Shown here one piece after another: positions 10,501-23,208 of a stretch of 64,000 nt of DNA. The stretch is from Tulasnella sp. 424 (taxonomy: Eukaryota > Basidiomycota > Agaricomycetes > Cantharellales > Tulasnellaceae), in NCBI GenBank assembly GCA_019633425.1, contig WSUB01000066.1:1-64000 (forward strand), read 5' to 3'. The notes below the pieces were generated by a model. That model saw nothing but the letters and a program-made list of their open reading frames with translations, made no database searches and had not been told where the DNA came from. Within the stretch, counting starts at the first letter, position 1. Each line of letters begins with the position of its first letter. The translations under genes were made by a program, and so were the position numbers.

Positions 10501-13500
10501 TTCTCATAAAGATGTCTCGCTGTATGACTGTCAACTACGTGAGAGAATTAACGTATTTTTCTGATAATATCGATGAACGGCATACCTGCAGCAAGAGGGT
10601 CGTCGAGAATGACGTGCTTTGTCCTCGCATACACCGCCCTCGCCAACGCGACTCTTGCTTTTTGCCCTCCACTCAGACTAACCCCTCTGGCACCAATTTC
10701 TGTTTCATCTCCATCCTCTAGAATATCCAAATCTGGCTGCAGCGCACATGCTTTGATGACCTCCCGGTACCGCTCCTCTTCGTGAGGCGAGTAGAATAAT
10801 ATATTGTCCCGAATCGTCGCGTGTTCCAGCCATGGCGTTTGCGCGCAGTAGGAGATACAGTTATAAAGACCAGTTGAAGGCTCAAGTTGACTTGGGTTTT
10901 TCGGGAGGTGCACAGAAGAGGAGGAGTCAGCCGGCAGTGAAAGTGGGGTCATCTCTCCGAGTATTGCCATCAGCAGCGCCGACTTGCCACTTGCTGTAGG
11001 CCCCACGACGAGGGAAAGTGTACCGACCGGGAACAGGACATCGACGTCCCTAAGTTCAAACCGCTCTTCAACCGCGGACGTTGCTGGCTCCCCTTCGTCA
11101 GTGATGGTGATTGAAGGAACGGATGGTTTCTTCTTCCCTTTGCCTTTTCCTTTTCCTTTTCCTTTGGCCTTGTTGTCCTCTTTCTCCTTGACCTCATTCC
11201 ACGCAAAAGATGTCGCTCCAGTAATACCGATTTTCATATCATCGGAAGTAGGGGAGGCGGTCAGAATTGGTCGTTTGAAACTTGATACCGAGTCCGGGAC
11301 TTCCTCCTCCTGGAGAAATGTGGAAATACGGTCGAGTGAGACGCCTGCTTGAAGAAGCATCACGATGAATATAGGGATAACGTTCAGAGGCTTCTCCAGC
11401 ATCTAAAAATGAAATAAGGACAAGGTCAATACTTCAGCCTTCACTTGTCAGCGGAGATCCGTACATTGAAGAGTGCGATCGCCTGGAGAAGAGTTGTAGT
11501 ATCAGAACGATATGCACATATTCTACGCGGTCATTACGGCCCGAACTCACCGTAAAGGCCGTGGAGATGCTAAGCTCATTCCCCTGCCAAACGTAAATGA
11601 GGAAGCTAACTATGCTGACGAAGGTTGGGGCTAAAGCCCATAGCAAACCGAAAAGGGTGGAATTGATTCGGTCCTTGATGAGCCACTTGAGTTCATAGTC
11701 CCTGGCATCTTGAGTACGTTTGATCCACTGAGGTTCCCAAGCGAAGAATTTGATGAACTTGATGCCACCGATGAGTTCATTAAGCACCGACATCCGCTTA
11801 TCTCGCGCGGCGGAGAGTCCCCGTCCAACCTACGGCGGAGAAGGGAGGTAAGCGGGACAAACAAAACTCGGCCCAAACTATGGGAATTCACAGTAACACC
11901 ACGTTTCGAGAGGAAGTGGTTGAGGGGGGACGCGAGGACGAGGACACTGAAACCGGCGAAGCCTGACCATCCAAGAAGACTGTAGGACCAATGTTAAAAT
12001 TAGCTGGAAACTCTCTGGGCCAATTAAGATGTTGACATACCGGTAAAGCATGAAAGATGCAATAGCAATCTCCATCGGAGCACTGTAGATAGAGTACGCA
12101 GAGCCAAACATACTCGCAATTCGACTGGCGTCTAGATAGAGCGAGAGAGAACCAATCAGCAGGAGCGCGTTTGACTAATACACTCTGGCCATCTGAACCC
12201 ACCAGCAGCCATGAGTTGCACGATCTTTCCGGTATCGGCACCAGCCTTATTCGCTCCCTTTCCATCATCCTGCTCTGATTTCTGTTGCTTTTCCGTTTCC
12301 GAGTTTTCCTTCCCTACCACCCCGGAAAAGTCCTTCCTTTTCAACGCCTTGGCGTAAATAGTTGCCATCAATTCACTCCCGACCCGGGTACTGGCTCTTC
12401 GTCCAAACCACAAATGCTGAACCTCCGCTTCTGCTTTTGCGACACCCGCGAGGAACATTAGAAGGGCGTAGATATAGGCACGAGATCGGAAATGGAAGGA
12501 AGGAGTGTTCGGGGTTGATTCGATTGTGTCGAGGATAAGCTTGAGGAAGAAAGGCGACAAGTATAAGAAGCTCACGGTGACAAATGTGAGTACAAAGTCG
12601 AGCGTGATGTCAAGCAAATTGGTACGGAGAATTTGGCGAAGGAGAGTTGACCGCCTAAATAGGGAGTTCAGCTGAAGGTCGCTAGTCAAGGACAGGCTTA
12701 GAGTGCCTCACTGGAACTCCATAAACCGTTGATAAACTGGCTTTGATTGGAAGGATGGACTTAGTTCAGGAACGTCTTTCTCTTCGAGGTCATTCATGGT
12801 GCCCCGGTTGATAAGGTCTACCACCCACGTGAAGGTACTGGAGGAGCCGGATGAGTGGTTTTCAGAACGATGCAAGCGAACTACCCACATCCAACCCCAC
12901 AGTGTGGTGTAATCCTCTTCCATTACAAATCCGCCGGCCTGAAGAGGTCGAAGTCGAAGTTTTTAGTCGAAGCGATAATGAGAGGAAAGGGGTGCGGCTG
13001 AACCGAAATACCTTTTTGAATCGCCGCACCCTCGCACTCTCCACCCCTAATGGCATCCCAAGGATTACTATGAGAAGAAGTAGTAGTGTAATCCAATGCC
13101 ACGCCATAGCAACCAAAACGAGTCGCTGAGGCCATGACCACCCCAAGGTCGCTCTTCCATACGCTAACACTGCCCAATCCAAACACCCAGCTAGAAAATA
13201 AACGAAGAAGAGTGTGAAGAGATCGTACGGGGGACTTGGCCGCGGGTATCGGGTGAAAGACTTGACAGAAGCGTATAGCCACGTCAGCGCGGTTATGAAG
13301 GGGATGACGATGTCAATGGGGCGGATATCAGGGTTGGGCGCCTTGGCGAAGGTGTACGTGCGGTAGGAACCCAGAGCAAGCCACGTCAGACTTTCAAGAA
13401 GAGAACAGACTGAAAGGGCGGTCGTTCTCCAGAGAGCGCCGTCTGAAGGAGAGTCTTCCTGTTCGGGACCCGTTGTTGATCTGGCATCAATGGACGAGTT

Positions 13501-14033
13501 TGCTTCTTCAGTTTGGGCAATAATTTCTTCGGCCTCGTCAACGGTTAGAAAGGTCTTGAAAGGGGTGAATAATGCGCAGAGTCGAGATGGGTATGAGATG
13601 GGGAGGGAGTAGATCACGAAAATGAGAACAAGTAAAGCGGCGAAGGATGTAACGTAAAGCTGACGTATACACGGCGATTGGATGTCCTAAGAAATTGGCG
13701 GAGCAGTTTGGATGGTCGGAGTGGTTGATATTTTAGGGTAGAGAAGGTAATTCGGGAATCTCCTCAGTGGTTGCTGATTACCTCAGAGACAGGATTGACG
13801 CACCAGAGGAGAGGCCTGGCATATCGTCCCGAAGTTTGGAACGTGGGGCTTGAGAGGAAGCTGTGACACGTCACCCATCGTCGTTGTAGTTCTTGACCCA
13901 GTGAAGACCTGGGCAGTAGCTGAGAGTCCTTGGTTGGGGAAACGTTCAACACGATTTTGCCGGCCGGCGACTTCGGCGACCTCAGTTCCTCACGGATCCA
14001 CGTGATACCGCTTCCGGAGTATGCGCCGACCAT
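7571..14033 (-). CDS. ABC transporter, MRP/ABCC type (full-length)
   Basis: Large multi-exon ATP-driven exporter, probably of vacuole or plasma membrane. From the N terminus: hydrophobic TMD0 (about 13.68-12.9 kb); TMD1 ([10 protein letters not shown], then [11 protein letters not shown], a hallmark of the family); NBD1 with Walker A GPTASGKS, signature [15 protein letters not shown], Walker [10 protein letters not shown] and H-loop ILVTHHVDL; an acidic/basic linker; TMD2 ([18 protein letters not shown]); NBD2 with Walker A GRTGSGKS, a degenerate signature FSQGQRQ, and DEATSSID split by an intron; stop at 7571-7573. An alternating Lys-Gly run comes from a (CCTTTT)n tract near 11138-11165. No disabling break was found. 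The start is uncertain: an exon ending at 13782 joins the next at 13686, and its first in-frame ATG is 14033, but a nearer upstream exon cannot be excluded. Substrate unknown; drug or glutathione conjugates are typical of the family. Confidence 0.88.
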
Positions 14034-14840
14034 TGTTCAAGATGACACCGTTAAGGCCGTGCAAGCACGACAGGAGCCCAAGAGCGAGACATTTCGACAT
14101 TCCATTCGGTCTGGACAAAACGCAAAGACGTAGTAGACTTGCAACATTATTGTTCCAATTCAGCAGAGTGGCTTGCTCTAGGGATAATCCAAGGGCTATG
14201 ATGAGTTGCATGGAACATCATCCCCGGGGACTTCGAAATGAAGTAAGGTGCAACGTACGAGGGACATTCCATCGCTTGGACGAGCGGTCGATGTTGCTGG
14301 TTTGCGGTGATGACATTGGACCTGATACACGCCGAAGGAAGGTTACTACATTTTACGCTATCACGGACGTGGCGTTGGGAATCGACAAGTGGAGATGGAG
14401 CCTCTTACGTTGTGACCTGATCGGAGACTCCGCCGGGATAGCCCCCAAAAAGCTATCGACCCCCTATTCTAGATTCGTTCTGCGCAACTTTCGACCAGGC
14501 TGTACGGCTTCGCAATAGTAGGTAGCCAATGCTGGATTGGAACAATGCCATACGCATTCCTCTTCTTTGGGTTGCGGCACTGGTGGAAACTTTTTCCAGA
14601 CCAAACCTGTCCTGCGGACGGCCTTTAGCTCAAGCGGCGGATCACTGGCGACGTCGAGATCAGCAGCTAAATTAACGGCATCTCACTCGGCAGTAGGATC
14701 ACTGCTCCCCCTCGCGAACATTCTTCTTGCACTTTTCAAGTTCACCTTGCTCCCAATTCGTTGGGAGCTTACAATGTCCATTATTGAATTCATTTGTCAC
14801 CTGACACCCAACACTACCTCTCCCCACTCTCTAATGCCTC
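14034..14840. other. Intergenic region between ABC transporter and dehydratase
   Basis: A 165-codon plus frame (14021-14518) and others lie here. No domain, signal peptide or splice pattern supports them, so I see no firm gene. Confidence 0.4.
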
Positions 14841-17203
14841 CTACTCCTTATTTTGTGCCACCCAGTAGGAGCCACTCGGAAACTCGTTGGTTTCAAATGT
14901 TGTTTGACGGATCTCGGTACTATGTGGGAAAAGGTCAGCCTCAGTCGAAAATCCTCGAGTGCCCTTTACCTATATCCTCCGTTGGGATCGTCCGGGACAT
15001 TATATCGCCCCTTTGCATTCAAGGTACAGGGGTAGACGAAGTGCTCGTGCAAGTGGTCAGCGTACTGGAAGCTCCCAGTCAACCTTCGCGCAATACCAGA
15101 GAACGAGCACTGTGGTTCGCACCCTAAGAGCGGTATCAGTTTACAAAGTCGGTGTAAAATCGCGTCGAAGCATACTCAAGAACATTCCGCTCCATGCTGC
15201 CCGACACCACGATATAGTCAATCAAGCTGAGATGAAGCGCATGTTCGCATAGGCCAACCCCGCCAGCATGTGGGCAGATGGGAACACCGAACCTTTGGAT
15301 TGTTAGCCGAGAAACTTCCAACTAGGTTCGCTGTACTTACTTGGCAGCCATAAGCAGCACACTAAGAACTTCTGTGACCCCCGCCAGTCTGCAAGTGTCA
15401 ATCTGGCAAACGTCGATTGCTTCTGCCTGAAGCAGCTGCTTGAAAGTCATTCGGTTGTGCGCGTGTTCACCTGTAGCAACCCCGACCCCATCTGGCTTTA
15501 GAGCCTTTCGAATGGCAGCGTGTCCCTAGATCCACTCCTTAGTCGGAGCGGAGCATGGAGACGATTGGGTTCTTACCAAGATGTCATCCGGCGCGGTGGG
15601 CTCCTCGATAAACCTGCAACGGAAAAGTTAAGCTTTGTTGCACGACAGGCTTTCAAGACTCACCAAGGCTTTGCTGAAGCCAGACCCTTCGTATACTTGA
15701 TCGCTTCATCGACGTCCCAGACCTACTATGCGTTTTAGCAGCCGTTGATCAGCAAGATTACAGGACGTACTTGGTTTGCATCCATCATCAGAACACACCC
15801 CATGGGACCGGCATTCTTTCCTTCCAGACTTCTTGCCGACGGTTGTGAGTAATCTTCTGGGAAATATTTGGGGTTGTCGATGATGGAACGGATGAGGCGA
15901 GCGCGACGGTAATCATCGTCAAAGTTCGCCCCTACTTTCATCTGACGACCAACGACGGTATCGTGGCTAAACACAAGCGCGTTTGTCATTCAAGGAGGCT
16001 CACCTTGAAGTGCGTAAAACCAGCCTCGATTGCTTCGCGAACTAGTTTTGCTACTTTATCATCATCGTATCCTATCAAAAGGTCGATTTATCCTGGCTAA
16101 AATTCTTTAGTCATCTAAACATACCGAGCCATCCCGCGGAAGTGATATATGACGGATACCTAGGGAGACGTAAGGTCAGTCTGGGAGCTGTCAGCATCGA
16201 GGCGCGTGTTCGTACCCTATCCTTCGAACGAGTGCCTCCCGATCGGCCTTCCCTGCTTCCCTTTCCCGCAGCATGGCAAGCGCTTCTTCTTTCGAAATCG
16301 CATCGGTTATATATCTGATTCGATTCCTTTAATTCAGCTGACGTATCAATATAGACAGAGCTATCGAACCTAAATGTCGTGGACCGGATAAATTCCTCCT
16401 AGACAGAGGATGAGATGCGCCGGAAAAGGAACTGGTACGGCGGACGCACCGGAGTCATGTCAGAAACTAGCTTCCAGAGAGGCTTCTTGCGGGAACGCGC
16501 AAACATATCCCAGAGTGCATTGTCGACTGCAGCGGTCGCCAGGTGGATGATACCTTTCTCGCTAAAGAAAACGCGTTGCGAATCGAAGGACGTAGATAGA
16601 CGGACAACGACTTACGGACCAACCCTTTAACACAGCACAACACGAGAAAAATAAAACACTGCGATTCTTGGAGCATGTTGCTGCTTACCAACGCAGCTGA
16701 GGGTCCGCGAGCAGGTAATCCCAAGTCTTCCCCATGTCTGCAAAAAGGGTCTCGACATCCTTGCCGATCAATCGATTTGCTACCTCTTTAATGGCCAGAC
16801 AAACCTATGAGAAGAAGATGAGGGCTCTTCCTGGGAACTTGCACACCAGGACCTACAATATCGGTACCGCGACCAATCGTGAAGGTCATCCCGTGCCCTT
16901 TGAGGGTCGATGAATCGGTGTGCAAGATTACCGTCGCTGCGGACTTGGAGCGACGTATCAGCCCCAGTTTCAACTATTTGATGATACTAAATCGCCGAAC
17001 GTAGTCGCAGTCAAAATTCCTATGGTATTCTTTCAGCCTCTGTTGTTAGGGGTCGAAGGGAAGGAAAACGTACATCGCATCGCTGCCATCGCCAGTTAAG
17101 CTCGTGTGAAAACGTATATCTATTCGTGAGCATTAGGCTGAATCTCCCGATCAAAGTGCCCGGGTTTCTAACCGTGAGTTTCAAAGGATGTGATCAGCGG
17201 CAT
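14841..17203 (-). CDS. Enolase-superfamily sugar-acid dehydratase (L-fuconate/L-galactonate dehydratase type)
   Basis: Ortholog-like to ENOSF1 and fungal L-galactonate dehydratase, which dehydrate a sugar acid to a 3-deoxy-2-keto acid in cytosolic catabolism. It starts at ATG 17203 ([10 protein letters not shown]), interrupted by an intron before [16 protein letters not shown], then [15 protein letters not shown] and [12 protein letters not shown]. The barrel holds the KxK base ([12 protein letters not shown]) and three metal ligands, in [19 protein letters not shown] and [11 protein letters not shown] catalytic-type His lies in CPHAGG. It ends [10 protein letters not shown] before a TAG at 14841-14843. 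At least ten short introns fit; one uses a GTTCGG donor. The splice just before YADHLHEHF is hard to place by eye. Lies between two efflux transporters on the same strand. Exact substrate not decidable here. Confidence 0.9.
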
Positions 17204-18015
17204 GGTGGTCGTTCACAATGATGACGCGCTGGGTTCGGAGGGTCACGTGGACTGGGCTCCGGCCGGCGGTTTTTACCACTTCGGTTTCTCCTTCTCCTCT
17301 CTCAGGGACTCCTACTTCTTTGAAGCCTTCGAAGATCATTCCACCAACGACGGTCATGCTAAATTCGGTGAGAAGTTCATTCCTGCATTTTGTTTGCCGG
17401 TAAGACCTCACCGGGTTCGCAGCACGATACACCGAGACGTGCACCTTCGAGAGATCGACTTCATGCGCGCCGTCGGTCGTACTCTCCAGAGCCATAACCT
17501 GGGCGAATTTAAACAGGCACCGAGAGGCCACCCCAATCTGCCTGGAAATCGGGCGGCGACAGCGTGACGTTGACATGGCTGAATGTCAAGTGCGTATCTC
17601 ATGTGGACTAGTCAAAAGACAGCCGACCCACTTTTGCTCGCTTAAGCTATGCTTGGGCTCCATCAAATGATACCCGCCAATCCTTTCAGGCCTCTTAAAT
17701 CTGGACCGAGGAACTTAGGCCGTCTCGGAGCCGCAGAAAATGAATTCTTTACTACCTTTCCGGCATAGGCATCCGATAGCAATGTTACCAAGACCGCTGA
17801 ACAGGTTGGCAAAGTCATGGGCACATACGTGAAAGTGAGATCGCCTCGTCTTGGTCTAGTGTTAGTACTGCAGAACGTCCGGATAGTATAGCATTACTAT
17901 ATAACCTGACTCTTTATGTGAAATACAAGCGAACCTCCATTTCGGTTGAATCCGACTACTCGTAATTAACAACTCAGATTCCCATTTAAGAGCATCCCAT
18001 TAATTCCACGTAGAT
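17204..18015. other. Region upstream of dehydratase, possible gene remnant
   Basis: On the minus strand an ATG at 17818 opens a frame with a signal-peptide-like start (MTLPTCSAVLVTLLSDAYAG) that stops about 50 codons on. Open pieces continue in other frames to 17204 (for example HEVDLSKVHVSVYRAANP). I do not recognise a family. It may be a decayed secreted-protein gene or chance. Confidence 0.3.
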
Positions 18016-20550
18016 TTAATGCCCCATTCCAATTACGAGGTCTCCAGCCTTCAGTCTCATCTTCGTTTTTTCCACTTCTTCACTCCAATCGGTTCTGAGG
18101 GAGTACCAAAGACCGATGACGGAAGTGAATGTCAATGCAATACTCAGTCCAATCCAGAGACCTAGCAGGCCAAGGTTCCATTCGGGGTACCAAAACGTGA
18201 TAATCAGGCCGATTGGAATGCCGATGGCGTAGTAGCCGGTAAGATTCAGCAGAGCACCAGTGAACTGCATACAGGTCCGTTGTCAGCTATGTGGTGGAAG
18301 TGGGGGTCGTGTACGAACCTGCATCCCAGTGATACGCAAAATGCTTCCGGTCATGGAGCCCAGTCCGTCAAGGATCTATCAAACATCCATGAGTATCAGG
18401 CGAAGTAAAACTACGTGCATGATGCGGACCTGGAAGAGCGCGACGAGAGGCAGAACCTCTGCAACGAGGTTAACGACCTCCACATCTCCGTTGAAGAGAT
18501 ACCCCCACGATTTGCGGAACACGAGGAAAACGGTACTACGAAAAAGCGTCCGTAAATTCAGTGCGGTAGATAAATGGTGAAAGATGTGTCTACGCTACCT
18601 GCTAAAGGTCCCAGTGCAGACAACCAAGAGTAACGAGACATGAGCTGCCGCAGTCGCCCTAAATGCGTTCCCGGACCCAACGAGATTTCCGATTCTGGAA
18701 TGCATGGAAATGAATATGAGGCATTTGAGCTGACGGGGAACTTAACTTACCTCACTGAAGCAGCTGCACTTATCGCGAAAGACACTGATGGGACGGGTGA
18801 GCACTTGAACGTCTCTCGGCAGAGAAGATATGATAAAACGTACATTGGTAGCTTGTTGAAGCTGACACAAGAAGCACTGATTGACTAGCGAGGGTTACTG
18901 GCCCCAACCTGGGAGGACCAGGGTCAGTCTCGTGGATGTACGAAATTGAGAAAAGACATTACAAGCTAGCTGCCACTATGAGGATTAGAAATAATACAAT
19001 GAGTTATGCGGGTTCAGATAGGCGACGAGTTCTAGACTTACAGCCAACTAACTCCCAGCTCCACCACTCGCTGGCGGTTTGACCCACACCCGCTGCACCA
19101 AGTCTCACCAGGAATCCTAGAGGTTCACCTTTGAAGACCTCCCCAAGTGACTTGGCGTCTGAGATAGGATGCCAAGCTTCACGCGGCGCCCAGAAGTAAG
19201 CATGCACGAGATACCCAACAGACATGAGATTGAGCGAGAAAGCGGACGCAATGGGCGCGCCAATGTACCCTAAGCGGATGGAAGCAAATGGTCCAGGACC
19301 CCAAACTAAGCGTAAAATAGAAAGGGAATATTTAGTTCAACATTGGTTGCCTCTTCCGGGAGCCATACCTAAGATCCAATTTAGTAGCGCATTGAGGGGC
19401 GCAATGAATAAAATGAGAACTGATGGAACATGAAGTAGACCTATATGAAAGCACCAGTTTCATCAGAGGGGAGAAAAAAGATAGGCTGACGCATGGGAAA
19501 CCCGGCTTACCAATGGACTGATAATACTTTCGCGCGATATAGTTGAACGAATAAGCAGGGACCCCAAGACTTAGCCACTTGAGATAAAGGGACGCATAAT
19601 AAGCTACATCCTCGTCTTGCCGTAAGAAAAGCAGAATTGCATGGGACGATTGCCAGATAATGAGAATAGGCTGGGTTGGCAAAGGCGAAGGGTCAGGAGG
19701 TTCATCTTCGTCGGCACGAATAGACGTACCACAAGGATAATGGCGATGACGACCGTCATTCTTTGGGTCCAAAGGCCCACGAGACCTCTCTGCTCTGGTG
19801 GCCCACCCCAAGCCTGGGGCAGTAAAGTGTCGAGAGCCGAGACCATCCCGACGATAATGGACCAGCCTGTTACCGACGCCGTCATTGAGCCAAGAGTGGA
19901 AGCAGCGAGTTCGATGGTCGATAGATGGCCAATAGAGATGACAGACGCGATAGAGAGTGAATACTCGAGTATTTGCGTGCTGTACAAACAGCGTGAGATA
20001 AGGAGTTCGATCAGTGACTCTCAAAAAGATTCAAGATAGGGAACACGCACATAAGAACAGGAACGGAATAGCCTATGATAATTTTAGCCTCTTTGCCTAG
20101 CGCAGATACCGTTACGCTTGCAGAGTGGGGCTGACTCTTGGGTCCTCCAGTTCCGGCCTCCGTCTCGGTGTCGGAATCCTCATCGGACTCGTCAATTACG
20201 GCATCGACGAGCGGACCAGCGAAAGCTGTGTCGAAAGCTGTAGCCGCATTAAGTGGAGTCGTAAGGAGAGGAGCAGTCTCGTCTGGTGCTTGGAGAGTGC
20301 CATATGACAGCCTTCTAACACGTCCATCAGCCAGGTGACCCGAGCTCCGTCTCCCCGACAAAGTGCCATAGGACATTCGCCTAGGATGCCTTGATGGACT
20401 AGTACCAGGCTGAATCTGAGCTTCCTCGTCGTCCTCTACGGCTTGAACCGAGTGTCCAAGGCGTTGTTCCATGTACTGAGTGATCGTGTGAGCACTTTGA
20501 TAGGACGCTGCCGGCGATTGGGATGCGAAATGGGGGTAAGTGTAAGACAT
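18016..20550 (-). CDS. MATE family efflux transporter
   Basis: Multi-antimicrobial extrusion family (yeast ERC1-like), a cation-coupled exporter with twelve expected membrane segments. The start ATG at 20550 gives MSYTYPHFASQS, then a long cytosolic, Ser- and Arg-rich N tail with two similar RRMSYGTLSGRRSS / RRLSYGTLQ motifs that look like phosphorylation sites. The first TM segment is IIIGYSVPVLMCVFPILNLF. ELAASTLGSMTASVTGWSIIVGM and ALDTLLPQAWGG are MATE signatures. Further exons run down to GYYAIGIPIGLIITF and the C terminus at 18016. About nine introns are implied. An earlier ATG-less extension upstream is open but not needed. Neighbouring ABC and dehydratase genes suggest an accessory metabolism/efflux set, which is inference. 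Confidence 0.88.
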
Positions 20551-21057
20551 CGTTGCAAGTCGTGTCTGGAGATCGTGAAGGGGCGTGTCAAGGAGGGCGG
20601 CTGGTGGTGGTGGTGAGGTTGAAGCTGTCACAAAGTAATTTGTGGCTTGCCGTGTGTGGTTGTTGGAGAGAACGAGGTGGAGAAAAATCCAAGGTGGGAA
20701 GCTCAGGCACGGAGTCACGGTACGGCATTCCGATCCTTTATGTAATCACTAGCTCCGCTCCGGGAATCAGCCCAAGCCGCCTCACTTGCCTTGCCGCAGT
20801 CTGTCAGGTTGCGCTAATGGTTGCAAGGACTACTACATTAGGCCTGGAGTACTACCGACAAGGGAATATTCGAGGCTTGGAATTCAGTACAAAAGGATCG
20901 TGAAACCCAAAGAAAGGAAAAGAATGAATGAAAATGCCTGCAGGCAAACCAACCAAGTGGATGATGACAAACGGAGAAACTGAAGTGTCAAGGGGGTGCA
21001 AATCTTTGGAGGGCACCTGACACCTCACCAACCTCACCAACGCCCTTCACCAGAGCA
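20551..21057. other. Intergenic spacer
   Basis: Promoter side of the MATE gene and 3' side of the next gene. No gene is seen. Confidence 0.5.
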
Positions 21058-23208
21058 CTAGCCTGTACGGGCGAAGCCAAACGAGTCGCCTTCAGTTTGA
21101 CTTCGGACGGGCCCAACGTACAGCCTATCTTTCTCCGCTTCTGTACTGAACATCTCCACTCCGTCGTCCTTCCACGTCCGGGAAGAATCGACCGGGCCAA
21201 AGAGGGCGTGTACAATGGGCAAGGAGTTTGTGATTCTGAGATGCACGAGCTTGACGAATTTGACGGAGTGAGCTTCGATTAGGGCAGCGATTCCAACAAT
21301 CAAAGCCGTGAGCCTGTTGAGAATGTAAGATGTGCCCATAAGTATCGTATCACCGTAGACAAAAGCAGAAACCTACGCATAGATGACGACAGCGGCGAGG
21401 TACAGAGCCAGTGGGACGAGTTGCACTCTGGAACCTAGCACAACACTCGTCTCCGCGATTGCGGTCACAGGCACAGGCTCGTACAGGGCAGCACTTAGTC
21501 CTATCAACTCTCTGCTGAGTTCCTGAGCAAATGCAGTCGTGTAGCTGCCCCCTCTCAGACCAGCTCCTTCGATTCTTGACGGCATGTTCCGTTGTATGAA
21601 CCCTATGTCCAACCCAATAGAAACGAGGGTGGCCATTTGAATGTTCGAAATGGACGAGGAAAGGGCCTGGTATGATCCGCTGGTACCATCTGACGCAGGA
21701 AGGTAGCGATAGTTGACATCATAAACGGTACTGTTGCAGTACAAGACGTTCCATGCCCCAGTGCGGCCGTGCGTGAAGAAGCCAGTATTGTTAACAAAGG
21801 TGTCATCGCCGGCGTTAGAAACATATGCAAACGAGTTGATAACGGCTGCAATGTTGAATGGACTGCGGAACAAGGCTTAATAAGCAACAACGTCAAACCA
21901 ACGATCCATAAAACGTACTTTGTTGTTACCATCTCGTAGGTCGGCTTGGCGTCTGTACTAAAACTGCCGTTATTTGAATAGACAAAGCCGAATGGCAGAG
22001 TGCTTGAAGTCGTTCCGGCGTAAGCGAGACTGATGTTGGCCTGTGGGTACACTCCAGCGCAGTTGATGTAAGGGAAGTAGTTATCTCCGTAGATGGTGTA
22101 TCCACCCAAGACCTGCGGTTTCAGGCACTCGGCAGTGAGGCTATGGTATTCGTCAGTGTAAACGTAACTGTGTCCGTGCACCTTAGAATAACACTCACCT
22201 CATACATGTGGACCCAACTCCGAATGTTGTAGCATCATAGGCCACGTTGCTCTCGATAGAAGCAGGTACAAGGATAGATTGTTTGCCATCATCGGTCATT
22301 ACGACCAGGTTCTTCGCGGAGGTATTGGTTAGGGTTTGAATACCCTCGGGAAGTGATATCCCAAATGGATTATCAGCGGATTTCTCCATTCCGCATGTGG
22401 GAGCCGACGCAAAATCAGCCTTGGCGTTTTCTTCGCACTGCGTTTCGTTGAGTTGTTTGCCATATAAGGGGGGAGTTGACCCCGGGTACGAAGACATTCT
22501 TGTGATGGTGATGGCCTTGCTTGACAAGTGGAGCCACGTATCCAGCCCCGTAACTGCATAAGACAGGAAGAGAAGAAGACCAAGGACGGTGACCGCTCGA
22601 GTAAGGATTGAAGAGGGCTTGAGAACTTGTCGCTTGCTCGCTTTGGATCCCCGAAGGAGATGCCACCGGACCTGGAGCCACGAGACGATGCTGGAGCTTT
22701 GTAGGACGGACATGAGTAGACCAAGTTGAAGGGGTGTTGGACGACCTTCTGATCGTCGGTCGCTGAATTTGAGCCATTTGGCTGCGAGTTGGTAAGCGTG
22801 AACACCGACTATAATGGACACTGATTTCGAAACGACAGTTGTGACGATCTGAGAGAGGGTTAGGAGGTTTTGAAGGTCTGCCGAGGTGTTGACTGCCAAA
22901 CCATCCCTTTCGAACGTGTTGAAGCCGAAGATGAGCGCGAGGAGGATGACGGCCGGACCAACGACCGCGGTGAAGACGGCGAGAGAGAAAAGAATGATAG
23001 ATAGAGCTGAGCCTTGGTCTTCGGCTTCACGCCTTGCCTCGCTTGGGGAAAGGGATGGTGAGGATGTGGAGGGCGCTGACGTTAGGTCCTTGGCACTTGT
23101 GCTTGTGCTATAATTATAACTCTGGGATGCATGGTTAAAATCTGGCCTGCCAGGATAAGGAGAAGGGGACGAGTAAGGGACAGGCTGGTAGTTGACTTGA
23201 TGGGACAT
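21058..23208 (-). CDS. Multi-pass membrane protein of unknown function
   Basis: Four exons join cleanly: 23208 down to about 22197 (ending STCM), about 22171 to 21921 (YVYTDEYHS to YEMVTTK), about 21871 to 21374 (SPFNIAAVINSF to VVIYA), and about 21312 to 21058 (LTALIVGIAALI onward). The Ser/Pro-rich cytosolic N tail (about 75 residues) is followed by three to four TM helices, a large Cys- and Asn-rich lumenal/extracellular domain with several NxS/T sites, two TM helices near LYLAAVVIYALTALIVG, and a short cytosolic tail. It resembles large basidiomycete-specific membrane protein families with one ectodomain. I do not recognise a named domain. All frames are open and splice sites canonical, so the gene looks intact. 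Confidence 0.8.

Noticed and set aside
14021..15127. Plus-strand frames of 165 and 196 codons
   Set aside because: The second lies antisense to dehydratase exons; the first has no recognisable feature.
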